From contig NZ_JAGEKR010000017.1 of the NCBI RefSeq assembly GCF_017565405.1, positions 123,084-187,083 on the forward strand: a stretch of DNA of 64,000 bases, read 5' to 3'. This document shows positions 26,900 to 35,878 of the stretch, one piece after another. A program made the translations under genes and the position numbers. The DNA is from Allobranchiibius sp. CTAmp26. Lineage in GTDB: Bacteria; Actinomycetota; Actinomycetes; Actinomycetales; Dermatophilaceae. Each line of letters opens with the position of its first letter. The stretch's first letter is position 1. The notes beneath the pieces are model-generated. The model did no database searches and was not told the origin of the DNA. It saw only the letters and a list, made by a program, of their open reading frames with translations.

Positions 26900-27472
26900 T
26901 CAGTTCCTCTTCTCGTCGGTGTCGGCGGGTGCTCCGGCCAGTCCGGCCAGTGCTGCCCACCGTGGGTCTTGCACTTCATGGTGATGCGTCGGGTCGTCCG
27001 CGAGGCGCGCTCCGCATTCGGAGCACAACCCCGGGCAGTCGACCCGGCATACGGGTTGGAACGGCAGTGCAGGCACCACCGCGTCACGCAGCACGGGATC
27101 CAGATCGAGCAGGTCGCCGTCCAGTTCGTGCCGGTCGTCGTCGTCATCGCCCACCTCGTCTGCGTGGACGACCCGGTCGGTGTAGGCGAAGAGTTCCTGG
27201 AAGCTCACGTCCACGGGGACGTGCACCTCTTCCAGGCACCGTACGCATGCGCCGACCGCCTGCGCCGTCACCGACCCGGACACCAGCACCCCCTCCATGA
27301 CGGATTCCAGGCGCAGGTCCAGACGGACCGGCGCACCGGTGGGTACGCGGATGACCTCGGTGCCGAGATCCTCCGGTGCCTCGACCGTGCGCGAGAACGA
27401 TGCCATCGCGCCGGGTCGCCGCCCGAGCTCCCGGGTGTCGAGGACCAGGGGTGAGCGTGGATCAAGGTGCAT
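26900..27472 (-). CDS. DUF177/YceD-family protein
   Basis: A 190-residue YceD-type protein that in bacteria is almost always encoded before rpmF and is implicated in 23S rRNA or large-subunit assembly. It has the N-terminal LVLDTRELGRRPG, a central CVRCLEEVHVPV and a C-terminal Cys cluster CRVDCPGLCSECG. An acidic loop (DDDDD) sits between the halves. The ATG at 27470-27472 is the only well placed start. The mRNA probably continues through rpmF, rnc and mutM. Confidence 0.9.
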   Translation of the reverse strand: MHLDPRSPLVLDTRELGRRPGAMASFSRTVEAPEDLGTEVIRVPTGAPVRLDLRLESVMEGVLVSGSVTAQAVGACVRCLEEVHVPVDVSFQELFAYTDRVVHADEVGDDDDDRHELDGDLLDLDPVLRDAVVPALPFQPVCRVDCPGLCSECGARLADDPTHHHEVQDPRWAALAGLAGAPADTDEKRN

Positions 27473-27574
27473 GGTGTCGTTGTCTCACGAATGATCGAGA
27501 AGGGTCGGTCCCGTCACAGGCGACAAGACCAATCGAGAACGATACCGGCTGGGTGCCGCCTAGCCCAAAACGCT

Positions 27575-28075
27575 TCACCGGGACCGGTCCCGAAGCCGGT
27601 CCAACAGCGGCGCGAGCACCGGCGGCGGCACCATCGCCGACACGTCCGCACCGTGCGCCGCGATGAGGCGGATCAGCGAGCTGGAGTAGTGCGCCATCGC
27701 CGGGTCGCCGGGCAGGAACGCCGTCTCGATCCCCGTCATCTGGCGGTTCATCTGCGCCATCGGCAGCTCGTACCCGTAGTCGGCCTGGTCCCGCAGACCC
27801 TTCACGAGCACCCCGGCCTCCAGCTCCGCGCATACGTCGACGACGAGCCGGTCGCCGTACGCCGCGGCGCGCACCCCCGGCAGGTGCTTCGTCGATGCCT
27901 CGATCAGCGCGACCCGCTCCGCGGGCTCGAAGGTGCCCTGCTTCGCCGGGTTGAAGAGCACCGCGACGACGACCTCGTCGTACAGCGCGGCCGCCCGGGT
28001 CACGATGTCCAGGTGGCCGGCGGTGAACGGGTCGTAGGAACCGGGGCACACGCAACGACGCGGATCGGCGGCCAT
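27575..28075 (-). CDS. coaD: Pantetheine-phosphate adenylyltransferase
   Basis: A 166-residue enzyme making dephospho-CoA from 4'-phosphopantetheine and ATP in CoA synthesis. The nucleotidyl-transferase motif GSYDPFTAGH (residues 12-21) and the C-terminal SSSLIR variant of ISSTxIR are present, with the substrate-binding Lys/Arg in FNPAKQG and KGLRDQADY. Length is standard. It is 9 bases downstream of rsmD in the same direction, the usual pairing. Confidence 0.97.
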   Translation of the reverse strand: MAADPRRCVCPGSYDPFTAGHLDIVTRAAALYDEVVVAVLFNPAKQGTFEPAERVALIEASTKHLPGVRAAAYGDRLVVDVCAELEAGVLVKGLRDQADYGYELPMAQMNRQMTGIETAFLPGDPAMAHYSSSLIRLIAAHGADVSAMVPPPVLAPLLDRLRDRSR

Positions 28076-28084
28076 GACGGCAGG

Positions 28085-28666
28085 CTAGAGCACCGGGGAC
28101 GCACCGTCGCCCGGCGCGTACTCGGAGTACCAGACGGTGGTCTCGCCGTACGCCCGCGACTCCAGCGAGCGCAACCCGTCCGGCCAACGAGGCTCCGGCG
28201 ACCGGCTCGCCCGCTCCAGCACCACCACGGCCTCGACCTGCAGCCAGCCGCCGGTGACCAGCGTGCGCAGGACTTCGGCGACCTCGTCGTCGGACACGGC
28301 GTACGGCGGGTCGATCAGCACCAGGTGCATGGCGTGCGGCGCGTGGCCGCCCAGCGTCTGGACGACCGTGGTCTGGCGCACCTGCGCGTCCAGTCCGAGC
28401 TCGGCGACGTTGCGGCGGATCACCTCGGCGGCGCGGCGGTCGGACTCCACCAGCAGCGCGGACCGCGCGCCCCGGGAGACGGCCTCCAGACCGAGAGCGC
28501 CGGAACCGGCATAGAGGTCGAGCACCTGCGCGTCGGCGACGGCACCGAGGTGCGCCAGCCGGCCGAAGAGCGCCTCCCGGACGCGGTCGCTGGTCGGCCG
28601 GGTGCCGTCACCGGGCGGTGTCGTGATCCGGCGGCCGCGCGCCGATCCGGCGACGATGCGCGGCAT
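28085..28666 (-). CDS. rsmD: 16S rRNA (guanine(966)-N(2))-methyltransferase
   Basis: A 193-residue SAM-dependent methyltransferase acting on G966 of 16S rRNA. Motifs are the N-terminal IVAGSARGRRI, the RPTSDRVREALF segment, the SAM loop LDLYAGSGALGLEA and the catalytic DPPY. Its ATG shares one base with the recG stop (TGATG), so the two are coupled. Gene order recG-rsmD-coaD is conserved in the phylum. Confidence 0.95.
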   Translation of the reverse strand: MPRIVAGSARGRRITTPPGDGTRPTSDRVREALFGRLAHLGAVADAQVLDLYAGSGALGLEAVSRGARSALLVESDRRAAEVIRRNVAELGLDAQVRQTTVVQTLGGHAPHAMHLVLIDPPYAVSDDEVAEVLRTLVTGGWLQVEAVVVLERASRSPEPRWPDGLRSLESRAYGETTVWYSEYAPGDGASPVL

Positions 28667-30879
28667 CAGCCGCGCTCCAGGAAGGCGGCCTGCACGTCAT
28701 CGAGCCGGGTGGTGACGAGCTGAGCGAGGCCCGGATGCTCGGCGAGGGTGGGGTCGCTCGCGACCAGGTCGGCGGCGTCGGCGCGGGCCAGGTCGATCAG
28801 CTCCACGTCCTTGGGATGGGCGAGGCGCAGCAGCCGCAGGCCGGAGCGGTGCCCGCTCTGCCGCGCGCCGAGGATGTCGCCCTCGGAGCGCAGGCTGAGG
28901 TCCAGCTCGGCGAGGGCGAACCCGTCGGTGGTCGCGGCGACGGCGGTCAGCCGTTCGACCGTCTCCTCGTTGTCGGTCGAGGTGACCAGCAGGCACAGGC
29001 CGCCGGCGCTGCCCCGACCGACCCGGCCGCGCAGCTGGTGCAGCTGGGAGATGCCGAACCGGTCGGCGTCCATGACGACCATCGCGGTCGCGTTCGGGAC
29101 GTCGACCCCCACCTCGATCACCGTGGTGCTCACCAGCACGTCGATCTCACCGCGCCCGAAGGCCTGCATCACGGCCTCCTTCTCGTCGGCGGGCAACCGG
29201 CCGTGCAGCAGCTCGATCCGCAGCCCCGCGAGGGCGGGCTCGGCACGCAGGTCCTCCAGCATCCCGTGTACGCCGATCGCCTCCGGCCGTTGCGGGGCCG
29301 ACCCTTCCTCGACAGGCTCCGACGGGTCGGCGTCGAGCAGCTCTCCAAGGTCGCTGTCGTCTCCCTGCCCCGGCGACGGCTCGTCGCCGCCGATCCGGGC
29401 GCACACGACGTACGCCTGGTGACCCTGCGCGACCTCCTCGCCGACCCGCTGCCAGGTGCGTTGCAACCAGGCGGGATTCGCGGCCGGCACCAGATGCGAC
29501 ACGATCGGTGCACGCCCCCGCGGCAGCTCCCGCAGCACCGAGGTGTCCATGTCTCCGAAGACGGTCATCGCCACCGTGCGCGGGATGGGCGTTGCGGTCA
29601 TGACGAGCACGTGGGGGCTGCGAGTGGCCTTGGCGCGCAACGCGTCCCGCTGTTCGACGCCGAACCGGTGCTGCTCGTCCACGACGACCAGGCCCAGCTC
29701 ACCGAACATCACGGTGTCCTGGATGAGGGCGTGGGTGCCGATCACGATGCCGGCCTCCTGATTCAGGACCTCCTGCAGCGTCGACGCGCGCTGGGCGCGG
29801 CTCATCGACCCGGTCAGCAGGGCCACCCGCGTGCCGTGCTCGGCGCCGCCGAGCATCCCGCCCTGCGCGAGGTCGCCGAGCATCGCGGTGATGGAGCGGT
29901 GGTGCTGCTGGGCCAGCACCTCGGTCGGCGCGAGCAGCGCGGCCTGCGCACCCGCGTCGACCGTCGCCAGCATCGCCCGCAGAGCCACGATGGTCTTGCC
30001 GGAGCCGACCTCCCCCTGCAGCAGCCGATGCATGGGCGTCGTACGCGCCATGTCGGCCGCGATCTGCTCCCCCACCTCGCGCTGCCCGGCGGTCAGGTCG
30101 AAGGGCAACCGCTCGTCGAACGCGCTCAGCAGCCCTCCGGAGCGCGGCGGCCTCGCCGTGGCCTGCAGGGCGTCGTACTCCGCCCGCCGCTGCGCGAGCA
30201 CGGTCTGCACGACGAGCGCCTCGTCGTAGCGCAGCCGCCGACGCCCGCGTCCGGCCTCGCCGAGGGTGCGCGGCAGGTGGATCGCGCGGTACGCCGCCAC
30301 CTGATCGGCGAGGTCGTGGCGGGCCAGGATCTGCGGGGGCACCGGGTCCGGGGAGCCGTCGAGCTGGTCCAGCACCAACCGGTAGGACCGGGTCAGCTGC
30401 ATGTCCGTAACGCCCTTGATCGCGCGGTAGAGCGGCACCAGTCCCCCGGCGTAGATCTGCTCCTCACCGCCCGCGTCCAGCAGGGAGTAGTCCGGGTGGG
30501 TGAGCTGCACACTCGCGCCGTAGCTGCCGAGCTGCCCGCGGAAGACGCCGCGCACCCCTGGTTGCAGTCGCTGCTCGTGGCCGTACTTGCTGAAGAAGAC
30601 CAGCTCCGCCTGCGCGCCGTCGGCGTCCTCGATGCGCACCTGCAGCATCTCGCCGCGGCGCTGGCGCATCCGCCGGGTGGTGGAGGCCACGACCGTGGCG
30701 ATCAGCACGGCCTGCTCCCCCATCGCGAACTCCGACAGGTGCCCGGAGGTGGTCGCGTCGATGTAGCGGCGTGGCAGGAAGTCCAGGAAATCCCCCACGG
30801 TGCGCAGGTCCCGCTCCTTGGCCAGCTTCTTCGCGGCGTCACCGAGGACGTCGACGAGCTTGGTGCGGCGGTCGATCAC
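28666..30879 (-). CDS. recG: ATP-dependent DNA helicase RecG
   Basis: A 737-residue branch-migration helicase that remodels stalled forks and Holliday junctions. The N-terminal wedge/OB domain (FLPRRYIDATTSGHLSEF, then AELVFFSKYG) precedes motor domain 1 with Walker A GEVGSGKT near residue 290 and the DEQH box, and motor domain 2 with QLRGRVGRG. Between them an Asp/Glu-rich insert (SPGQGDDSDLGELLDADPSE) is longer than in enteric RecG, as in other actinobacteria. The GTG start overlaps the previous stop as GTGA. Confidence 0.97.
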   Translation of the reverse strand: MIDRRTKLVDVLGDAAKKLAKERDLRTVGDFLDFLPRRYIDATTSGHLSEFAMGEQAVLIATVVASTTRRMRQRRGEMLQVRIEDADGAQAELVFFSKYGHEQRLQPGVRGVFRGQLGSYGASVQLTHPDYSLLDAGGEEQIYAGGLVPLYRAIKGVTDMQLTRSYRLVLDQLDGSPDPVPPQILARHDLADQVAAYRAIHLPRTLGEAGRGRRRLRYDEALVVQTVLAQRRAEYDALQATARPPRSGGLLSAFDERLPFDLTAGQREVGEQIAADMARTTPMHRLLQGEVGSGKTIVALRAMLATVDAGAQAALLAPTEVLAQQHHRSITAMLGDLAQGGMLGGAEHGTRVALLTGSMSRAQRASTLQEVLNQEAGIVIGTHALIQDTVMFGELGLVVVDEQHRFGVEQRDALRAKATRSPHVLVMTATPIPRTVAMTVFGDMDTSVLRELPRGRAPIVSHLVPAANPAWLQRTWQRVGEEVAQGHQAYVVCARIGGDEPSPGQGDDSDLGELLDADPSEPVEEGSAPQRPEAIGVHGMLEDLRAEPALAGLRIELLHGRLPADEKEAVMQAFGRGEIDVLVSTTVIEVGVDVPNATAMVVMDADRFGISQLHQLRGRVGRGSAGGLCLLVTSTDNEETVERLTAVAATTDGFALAELDLSLRSEGDILGARQSGHRSGLRLLRLAHPKDVELIDLARADAADLVASDPTLAEHPGLAQLVTTRLDDVQAAFLERG

Positions 30880-32402
30880 TCGCACCCCACGTCGAGTACG
30901 ACGCCCGGGCGGCGTCCCGCGAACGAGGTGACCTCCAACTCGGGGCGCGCGGCCGTCAGGTGCTCGGTCAGTGCGTCGAGCAGGCCGTCGGGGGCATCGG
31001 CGCCGGCGATCAGGGTGACCAGTTCGACCTCGTCGGTGACCGCGCGGTCGAGCAGTGCACGGCACCGCGTCGGCACGTCGCCGTCGGGCGCGTCGCCGTC
31101 GGGCGCGTCCAGGGTGTGGGTGGTGACCGCGTCGGCTGCGTTGTCGCAGTCGCGCCGCAGGGCCTCCGGATCGTCCTGCCCCGCGCGGACCGCGAGCGCC
31201 GCGAGCACCTGCGCCGGGTGCTCGCCATGACAGACCGACGAGCCCGGCGACCCTGAGATCGCCCGTTCTGCAAGGGATCGCAACGCGGGTGTGTCAGCCA
31301 GCAGCAACCGGTCCCCGATGCCGGCGAGCGCATCGTGCAGGGCGCTCTCGTCCGGCGCGATCAGCACCTGGGCGCCCGGGTCGGCGTCGTGCACCAGGTC
31401 GGCCAGACCGGGTGATGCCAGCACGGCCACCACGGGAGAGGCGACCTGCCGCGGGGCGTGCACGTTCTCGAGCTGGTCGGCGAACCGGGTCACCTGGAAT
31501 CGACTGGGTCGCCCGGCGGACGCCGCCGCGTTCAGGCCGGCGCCGAGGTCGTCGAGGTGGGCGTGCACGCTCCACACGTCCGGCCCGCCCGCGACCACGA
31601 CGCTGTCGCCCAGGCCCTCCAGGACGCCCGCAAGCAGGTCGACCCGCTCATCGTCGGTGTCGTGCACCACGAACACGAGCTCGTACGCCGGCCCGTCACC
31701 GTCGTGCCCACCGTCTCCGGTGGGGCACGGGCGCTCGGGGGCAGCGAGCCAGGCCGGTGTCTCGCCGCCGAGGACGGTGCCCGGCGCCCGGCGAACGACA
31801 TGGCGCAGCGCTCGCAGCACGAGCCAGTAGCCGACGGCGCCGGCGTCGACGACACCGGCCTCGCGCAGCACCGGCAGCTGCTCGCGGGTGCGACCGACCG
31901 CGTCCTCCGCGGCGGTCACCACCGCATCGACCAACTCGACCAGCGGTAGATCCCGGGCGGCGTCCGCCGCATGCGCCGCGGCGTCCGCGACCGACAGCAT
32001 GGTGCCCTCGACCGGTGCGCGCACTCCGCCACGGGCTCGCCGCGCGGCCTCCCGCAGGACGTCGGCCACATCGGGTGCATGCAGGGGTGCACCGTCGAGC
32101 GCGATCACGACGTCCGCCAGGCCGCGCACGAGCTGGCTGAGGATGACGCCGGAGTTGCCCCGTGCCGACAGCACCGTGGACCGGGCGAGCACCCGCACCG
32201 AGGTCAGCAGGTCCGGGGGTGCCTCGGAGGCCAGGCCGTCGACCGCCAGCTCCATCGTGACGCTCATATTGGTGCCGGTGTCCCGGTCGGGCACGGGGAA
32301 GACGTTCAGCGCGTTGATGGCATCGGCGTGCTCGGACAGGACGACGCGGGCGGTGATGACCCACCGGCGCAACGCCTGCACATCGAGCGCTTCGAGCGGC
32401 AT
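30876..32402 (-). CDS. DAK2/DegV-type protein (FakA-like kinase family)
   Basis: A 508-residue protein of the DhaL-DegV type usually encoded between rpmB and recG in Gram-positives. The N-terminal Dak2 (nucleotide-binding) domain covers about 1-200, with [17 protein letters not shown] and [11 protein letters not shown]. The C-terminal half resembles the FakA C-terminal region. FakA phosphorylates fatty acids bound to FakB; no FakB is in this window. An oddity is Arg40 in PDRDTGTNM, where family members generally have Gly (PDGDTG). The ATG at 32400-32402 is chosen over an upstream TTG/ATG extension lacking similarity. It is divergent from rpmB and overlaps recG by 4 bases. Confidence 0.85.
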   Translation of the reverse strand: MPLEALDVQALRRWVITARVVLSEHADAINALNVFPVPDRDTGTNMSVTMELAVDGLASEAPPDLLTSVRVLARSTVLSARGNSGVILSQLVRGLADVVIALDGAPLHAPDVADVLREAARRARGGVRAPVEGTMLSVADAAAHAADAARDLPLVELVDAVVTAAEDAVGRTREQLPVLREAGVVDAGAVGYWLVLRALRHVVRRAPGTVLGGETPAWLAAPERPCPTGDGGHDGDGPAYELVFVVHDTDDERVDLLAGVLEGLGDSVVVAGGPDVWSVHAHLDDLGAGLNAAASAGRPSRFQVTRFADQLENVHAPRQVASPVVAVLASPGLADLVHDADPGAQVLIAPDESALHDALAGIGDRLLLADTPALRSLAERAISGSPGSSVCHGEHPAQVLAALAVRAGQDDPEALRRDCDNAADAVTTHTLDAPDGDAPDGDVPTRCRALLDRAVTDEVELVTLIAGADAPDGLLDALTEHLTAARPELEVTSFAGRRPGVVLDVGCE

Positions 32403-32463
32403 ACGGTCGCTGTGTCCTTCGGGTGGTCGGTGCGTGGCGCAGACTGCCCGGCAGGCTAGCAAT

Positions 32464-32493
32464 TTGGGATGTGTCGCGCGGCTCGGCTACGAT
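32464..32493 (+). promoter_or_regulatory. Candidate rpmB promoter
   Basis: TTGGGA (32464-32469) and TACGAT (32488-32493) are spaced by 18 bases and each match four of six consensus positions. They lie about 100 bases upstream of the rpmB start in the divergent DAK/rpmB interval. Confidence 0.4.
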
Positions 32494-32595
32494 CCTGTGG
32501 TTTGCGGACCGCTTGCGACGGTGCATCCGATGCCCTGTGCGCGACCCGCGATCGACCTTCGTACTTCAATTCTCGAGACACCAGTAGGAGACACC

Positions 32596-32790
32596 GTGGC
32601 TGCCACGTGCGACGTCTGCGGCAAGGGACCCGGCTTCGGCCACAGCATTTCCCACTCGCACCGACGGACCAAGCGTCGTTGGAACCCCAACATCCAGCGC
32701 GTGCGGACCATGGTCGGCGAGGCCGGCAAGACCCCGAAGCGCATCAACGTGTGCACCTCCTGCCTGAAGGCCGGCAAGGTCACCCGCTGA
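32596..32790 (+). CDS. rpmB: 50S ribosomal protein L28
   Basis: A 64-residue L28 with the N-terminal [32 protein letters not shown] and a C-terminal [12 protein letters not shown]. The two CxxC pairs mark the zinc-binding form. The GTG start follows AGGAG by 5 bases. It is divergent from the DAK gene and is followed by a good terminator, so it is probably monocistronic. Confidence 0.97.
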   Translation: MAATCDVCGKGPGFGHSISHSHRRTKRRWNPNIQRVRTMVGEAGKTPKRINVCTSCLKAGKVTR

Positions 32791-32810
32791 ACCCTGCGCA
32801 ACTGCAGCTG

Positions 32811-32835
32811 AACCGGTCCTTCGGGGCCGGTTTTT
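32811..32835 (+). terminator. Terminator of rpmB
   Basis: AACCGGTCC and GGGCCGGTT pair around a TTCG-type loop and run into TTTTTCT. It begins 21 bases after the rpmB stop codon and is a typical intrinsic terminator. Confidence 0.85.
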
Positions 32836-32871
32836 CTGTGCCCGCTGCCTGCTGATCACCCTGAGGGCGGC

Positions 32872-33867
32872 TCAGGCCCGGGCCAGCAGCCGCGCCTCGG
32901 CGTCGGGGCTCATGCCCGGCGCGGGACGGTCCGGCCGGACCGGCGTCTCACCCACGTCCCGCATCCAGGACCAGGTGTCCTGCACGGTCTGTGCGACCGG
33001 GCGGCAGGCCAGCCCGGCGGCGTACGCCGCGGACGCGTCGGCGGCGTGCAGGCCCGCGTACTCCCCGGACGGCGGCAGCCAGATCGGCAGTTCGGTCCAG
33101 GGCTGGACGCCGGCGGCGGCGACGTCCTCGGGGGTGACCCACACCAGGTCGGCGCGCGACCCGGTGGCCTCGCGACACAGGTCGAGCAGCTCGCCGATGG
33201 TGGTGTGCCCCGGCCGGCTCACCGTGTTGTACGCACCGGTCACGCCGCGCGCGCTCGCGTCGAGCAACCATGCCGCGAGGTCGCGCGCGTCGATGTACTG
33301 CAGCGGGCGATCCCGCGGACCCGGACACGGCACCGGGCCTCCTGCGGCCATCCGGCGCAACCACCAGGGCAGCCGCCCGACATCCTCCCGCGGCCCCAGG
33401 ATCAGCCCGGCCCGCGCGAGCAGCGCCGGACCGTCGAAGTCGCGCAGCACGGCGAGCTCGGCGCCGCGCTTCGCGGCGGAGTAGTCCTGCGAATCGTCGC
33501 TGTCCGCGTCGGCGTCGACGACCGGCGCGCTCTCGTCCGCGCCGATCGGAAGCGGCCACTCGTGGACCGAGCGGGACGAGACGTAGGCGTAGTGCCCCAC
33601 CCGTCCGGACAGCAGCCGTGCGCTGTCCCGAACGACGCGAGGCGCCCCCGACCAGGTGTCGACGACCAGGTCCCACCTGTCGTCACCGAGGGCGGTGGCG
33701 AGCGCGGCCGGGTCGGTGCGATCGGCATGCCGGGCCGTCACCCCGGGCGGTGGCGAACCACTGGCGCCCCTGGTCAAAGTGGTGACGTCGTGGCCGCGCG
33801 CGCGGGCGGCGTCGACGATCGCGTGGCCGACGAAGTGGGTGCCACCGAGGACGAGCGTGCGGGTCAT
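32872..33867 (-). CDS. NAD-dependent epimerase/dehydratase-family protein
   Basis: A 331-residue atypical/extended SDR. The nucleotide loop is GGTHFVGHA near the N-terminus and the Tyr/Lys pair is in DYSAAKRGAE. YVSSRSVHEWP and QYIDARDLAAWL are family landmarks. Similar actinobacterial proteins are annotated as NAD-dependent epimerases or reductases of unknown substrate. Its ATG overlaps the stop of the pirin fusion gene (ATGA), so it is the second gene of that pair. Confidence 0.85.
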   Translation of the reverse strand: MTRTLVLGGTHFVGHAIVDAARARGHDVTTLTRGASGSPPPGVTARHADRTDPAALATALGDDRWDLVVDTWSGAPRVVRDSARLLSGRVGHYAYVSSRSVHEWPLPIGADESAPVVDADADSDDSQDYSAAKRGAELAVLRDFDGPALLARAGLILGPREDVGRLPWWLRRMAAGGPVPCPGPRDRPLQYIDARDLAAWLLDASARGVTGAYNTVSRPGHTTIGELLDLCREATGSRADLVWVTPEDVAAAGVQPWTELPIWLPPSGEYAGLHAADASAAYAAGLACRPVAQTVQDTWSWMRDVGETPVRPDRPAPGMSPDAEARLLARA

Positions 33868-35228
33868 GCTTCGGCGCTTCCCGTGGAGCGGCTCTGCAGC
33901 CAGTCCAGGATCTCGGGCGTGACCGGATCGGCGATGTCGGCGTACTCGCCAGGGTGTCCGTCCAGGTAGGCGGCGACGAGCGGGCAGACAGGCACCACCC
34001 GCCTGCCGCTCTCGCGGATGCGTGCCAGCAGTTGCGCGACCAGCAGCGTGCCGAGGCCGCGTCCGCCGTACTCCTGCGCGACCTCCGTGTGGAAGACGAC
34101 ACGCTGGTCGCCGCGGTCGGCGTACGCGCTGAATCCGGCGGCTGTGCCGTCGGCGAAGACCTCGTAACGGTGTTCCTCGGGGTGGTCCACGACGGTGACC
34201 GTGGCGCCGGATTTGTCGGTGAGCATCGGGCCTGCCGTGGATGCGGGGTTACGGCGCGGTCGCAGCACCGCATGGGGCAGCTGAGGCGCCGTCAGATGCT
34301 GCGTCTCGCCGACGTACCCCTGCACCTGGCCGAAGCGCGCCGAGCGGGCCTCCCACTGCTCCCGGTAGCGGGCGATCTCCTCGTGGGTGCGGCCCAGGAA
34401 GTTCCACCACATGAGGACCTCCTCGCCGAACGGCGTGCCGCCCAGCAGGATGAGACGCGCGGGTCGGTCACCGGTATTGGTCACCGGGATCGTGTCGGCG
34501 CCGGTGCCCACATAGCCGAGTTCAGCTCGCAGCACAGAAGTTTCGCAAACCGTGACCGTGCCGGTGTCGACGAGCAGGCCGTGCTCGAAGTCGGCCCGAA
34601 CGGGGATGTCGAGGTGCGCACCCGCCTCGATGGTCAGCTCGGCACCGAGCAACGGGCTGAAAGTGTGCACGGGCGATCTGCTCCCGAAGAGATCGCCCAG
34701 GAACACCCGCGCCCGGCCGCCCTGCAGGTGCACCTGGGGCGGCACGTAGTGATCGAAAGCGCCATCGACATTCCGGTCCGCGTCGGGCAGCGCGACCCAC
34801 AGCTGCACGCCCTGCAACGTGGTGGTGTCGGGGGTCGAGACCTCGGTATGCGCGATGCCGGCACCGGCGGTCATCAGATTCAGTTCGCCGGGGCGCACCA
34901 TCGCGTGCGTTCCGAGCGTGTCTCGGTGCTCGACCTCGCCGCTGAAGAGCCAGCTCACCGTCTGCAATCCGGTGTGCGGATGTGGCGGCACATCCATCCC
35001 GCCGGTCAGCGAGACGTCGTCCGGGCCGTAGTGATCGGCGAAGCACCACGCACCGATCAGCGAGCGCTGCCGCTGAGGCAGGGTACGGCGCACGGTCATC
35101 GCCCGCGGGCCGCCGAGCGGGACCTCCCGTGCCTTCAGCACTTCGACCGCGAGCCGACCGTCGACAGCAGCGGTCGCCGGATCGCTCTGGCAGTCGACTG
35201 CCTGCGGCCGACGTTCGGTGGTGCTCAT
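33864..35228 (-). CDS. Pirin-family protein fused to a GNAT-type acetyltransferase domain
   Basis: A 454-residue fusion. Residues about 25-300 form the pirin bicupin: DVPPHPHTGLQTVSWLFSGE carries the metal-binding His residues, followed by HTEVSTPD and GGTPFGEEVLMWWNF. Residues about 335-450 are a short GCN5-like N-acetyltransferase of the YjdJ type: VVFHTEVAQEYGGRGLGTLL (acetyl-CoA loop) and VVPVCPLVAAYL. Pirins act as metal-dependent dioxygenases or regulators; YjdJ-type domains have no settled substrate. The reading frame is unbroken, so this is a fusion rather than two genes. It overlaps the epimerase gene by 4 bases. Confidence 0.85.
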   Translation of the reverse strand: MSTTERRPQAVDCQSDPATAAVDGRLAVEVLKAREVPLGGPRAMTVRRTLPQRQRSLIGAWCFADHYGPDDVSLTGGMDVPPHPHTGLQTVSWLFSGEVEHRDTLGTHAMVRPGELNLMTAGAGIAHTEVSTPDTTTLQGVQLWVALPDADRNVDGAFDHYVPPQVHLQGGRARVFLGDLFGSRSPVHTFSPLLGAELTIEAGAHLDIPVRADFEHGLLVDTGTVTVCETSVLRAELGYVGTGADTIPVTNTGDRPARLILLGGTPFGEEVLMWWNFLGRTHEEIARYREQWEARSARFGQVQGYVGETQHLTAPQLPHAVLRPRRNPASTAGPMLTDKSGATVTVVDHPEEHRYEVFADGTAAGFSAYADRGDQRVVFHTEVAQEYGGRGLGTLLVAQLLARIRESGRRVVPVCPLVAAYLDGHPGEYADIADPVTPEILDWLQSRSTGSAEA

Positions 35229-35276
35229 CGTCCGCAGATTACGCCGGCCGGCCCCCGGCTCGACGCGCGATCGCGA

Positions 35277-35795
35277 CTAAGAGACGGTGCGGCCGGCGAA
35301 CGCTGCGAGCGTGCCGTACGCGTCGGCGTCCTGCGGCGCTGGCTTCTCCGGCCCGAACACCTCACCGCGGGAGTCGTCCGTCAGGTTGCCGTGCACGAAC
35401 TCCAGCCCGGACTCGGCGAGCGACGAGTCCAGGTCCGCGGTGGACCGGCCGAGGGCCGTCGCGAGATCCCAGGTGTGCACGGCGTACTCCCCGCTCGCCA
35501 TGCCGACCGGCGCCGGGCTGCCCTCTCGCCATGCGGCACGCAACTCCTCAGCGGCGGCGTCGAACGCCGCGACCCGGTCCGTGCCGACTTCCGGAGATGC
35601 CGACCAGTCGACCTCCTCGCCGCGTGCCATCGTCGCGAAGCGCGCGGTGTTGCCGGTCACGTGGTCGACGAGCTCACCGATCGACCAGGCCTCGCACGGT
35701 GTCTGCGTCTGCCAGTCGTCGACAGAGCCCACCAACTCTCCGAACTGGGTGAGGGCAGTGTCGATCAACGGCTCGGTCACTGGTTGCTCACTCAT
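35277..35795 (-). CDS. DinB-like/maleylpyruvate isomerase-type protein (TIGR03086-like)
   Basis: A 172-residue four-helix protein of the mycothiol-dependent maleylpyruvate isomerase N-terminal type. It shows TPCEAWSIGELVDHVTGNTARF with a metal His, and YAVHTWDLATALG with a second His/Asp pair. The ATG at 35793-35795 fits the family start; the open frame continues upstream without similarity. Function within the family ranges from isomerases to thiol transferases, so the substrate is open. It lies 48 bases before the pirin gene in the same direction. Confidence 0.8.
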   Translation of the reverse strand: MSEQPVTEPLIDTALTQFGELVGSVDDWQTQTPCEAWSIGELVDHVTGNTARFATMARGEEVDWSASPEVGTDRVAAFDAAAEELRAAWREGSPAPVGMASGEYAVHTWDLATALGRSTADLDSSLAESGLEFVHGNLTDDSRGEVFGPEKPAPQDADAYGTLAAFAGRTVS

Positions 35796-35878
35796 GTCCC
35801 GGCACGCTACTCGCGGGGCCGGACAGCTGCCCGGGAAATCGCGGAGGGGCTGTCGGTGGTGGGTGGTTGTATGGGTAC

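Noticed and set aside
26704..27147. Longer open frame containing L32 (148 residues)
   Set aside because: Upstream residues lie in the DUF177 gene in another frame and lack similarity. The [12 protein letters not shown] start is preceded by a ribosome-binding site.
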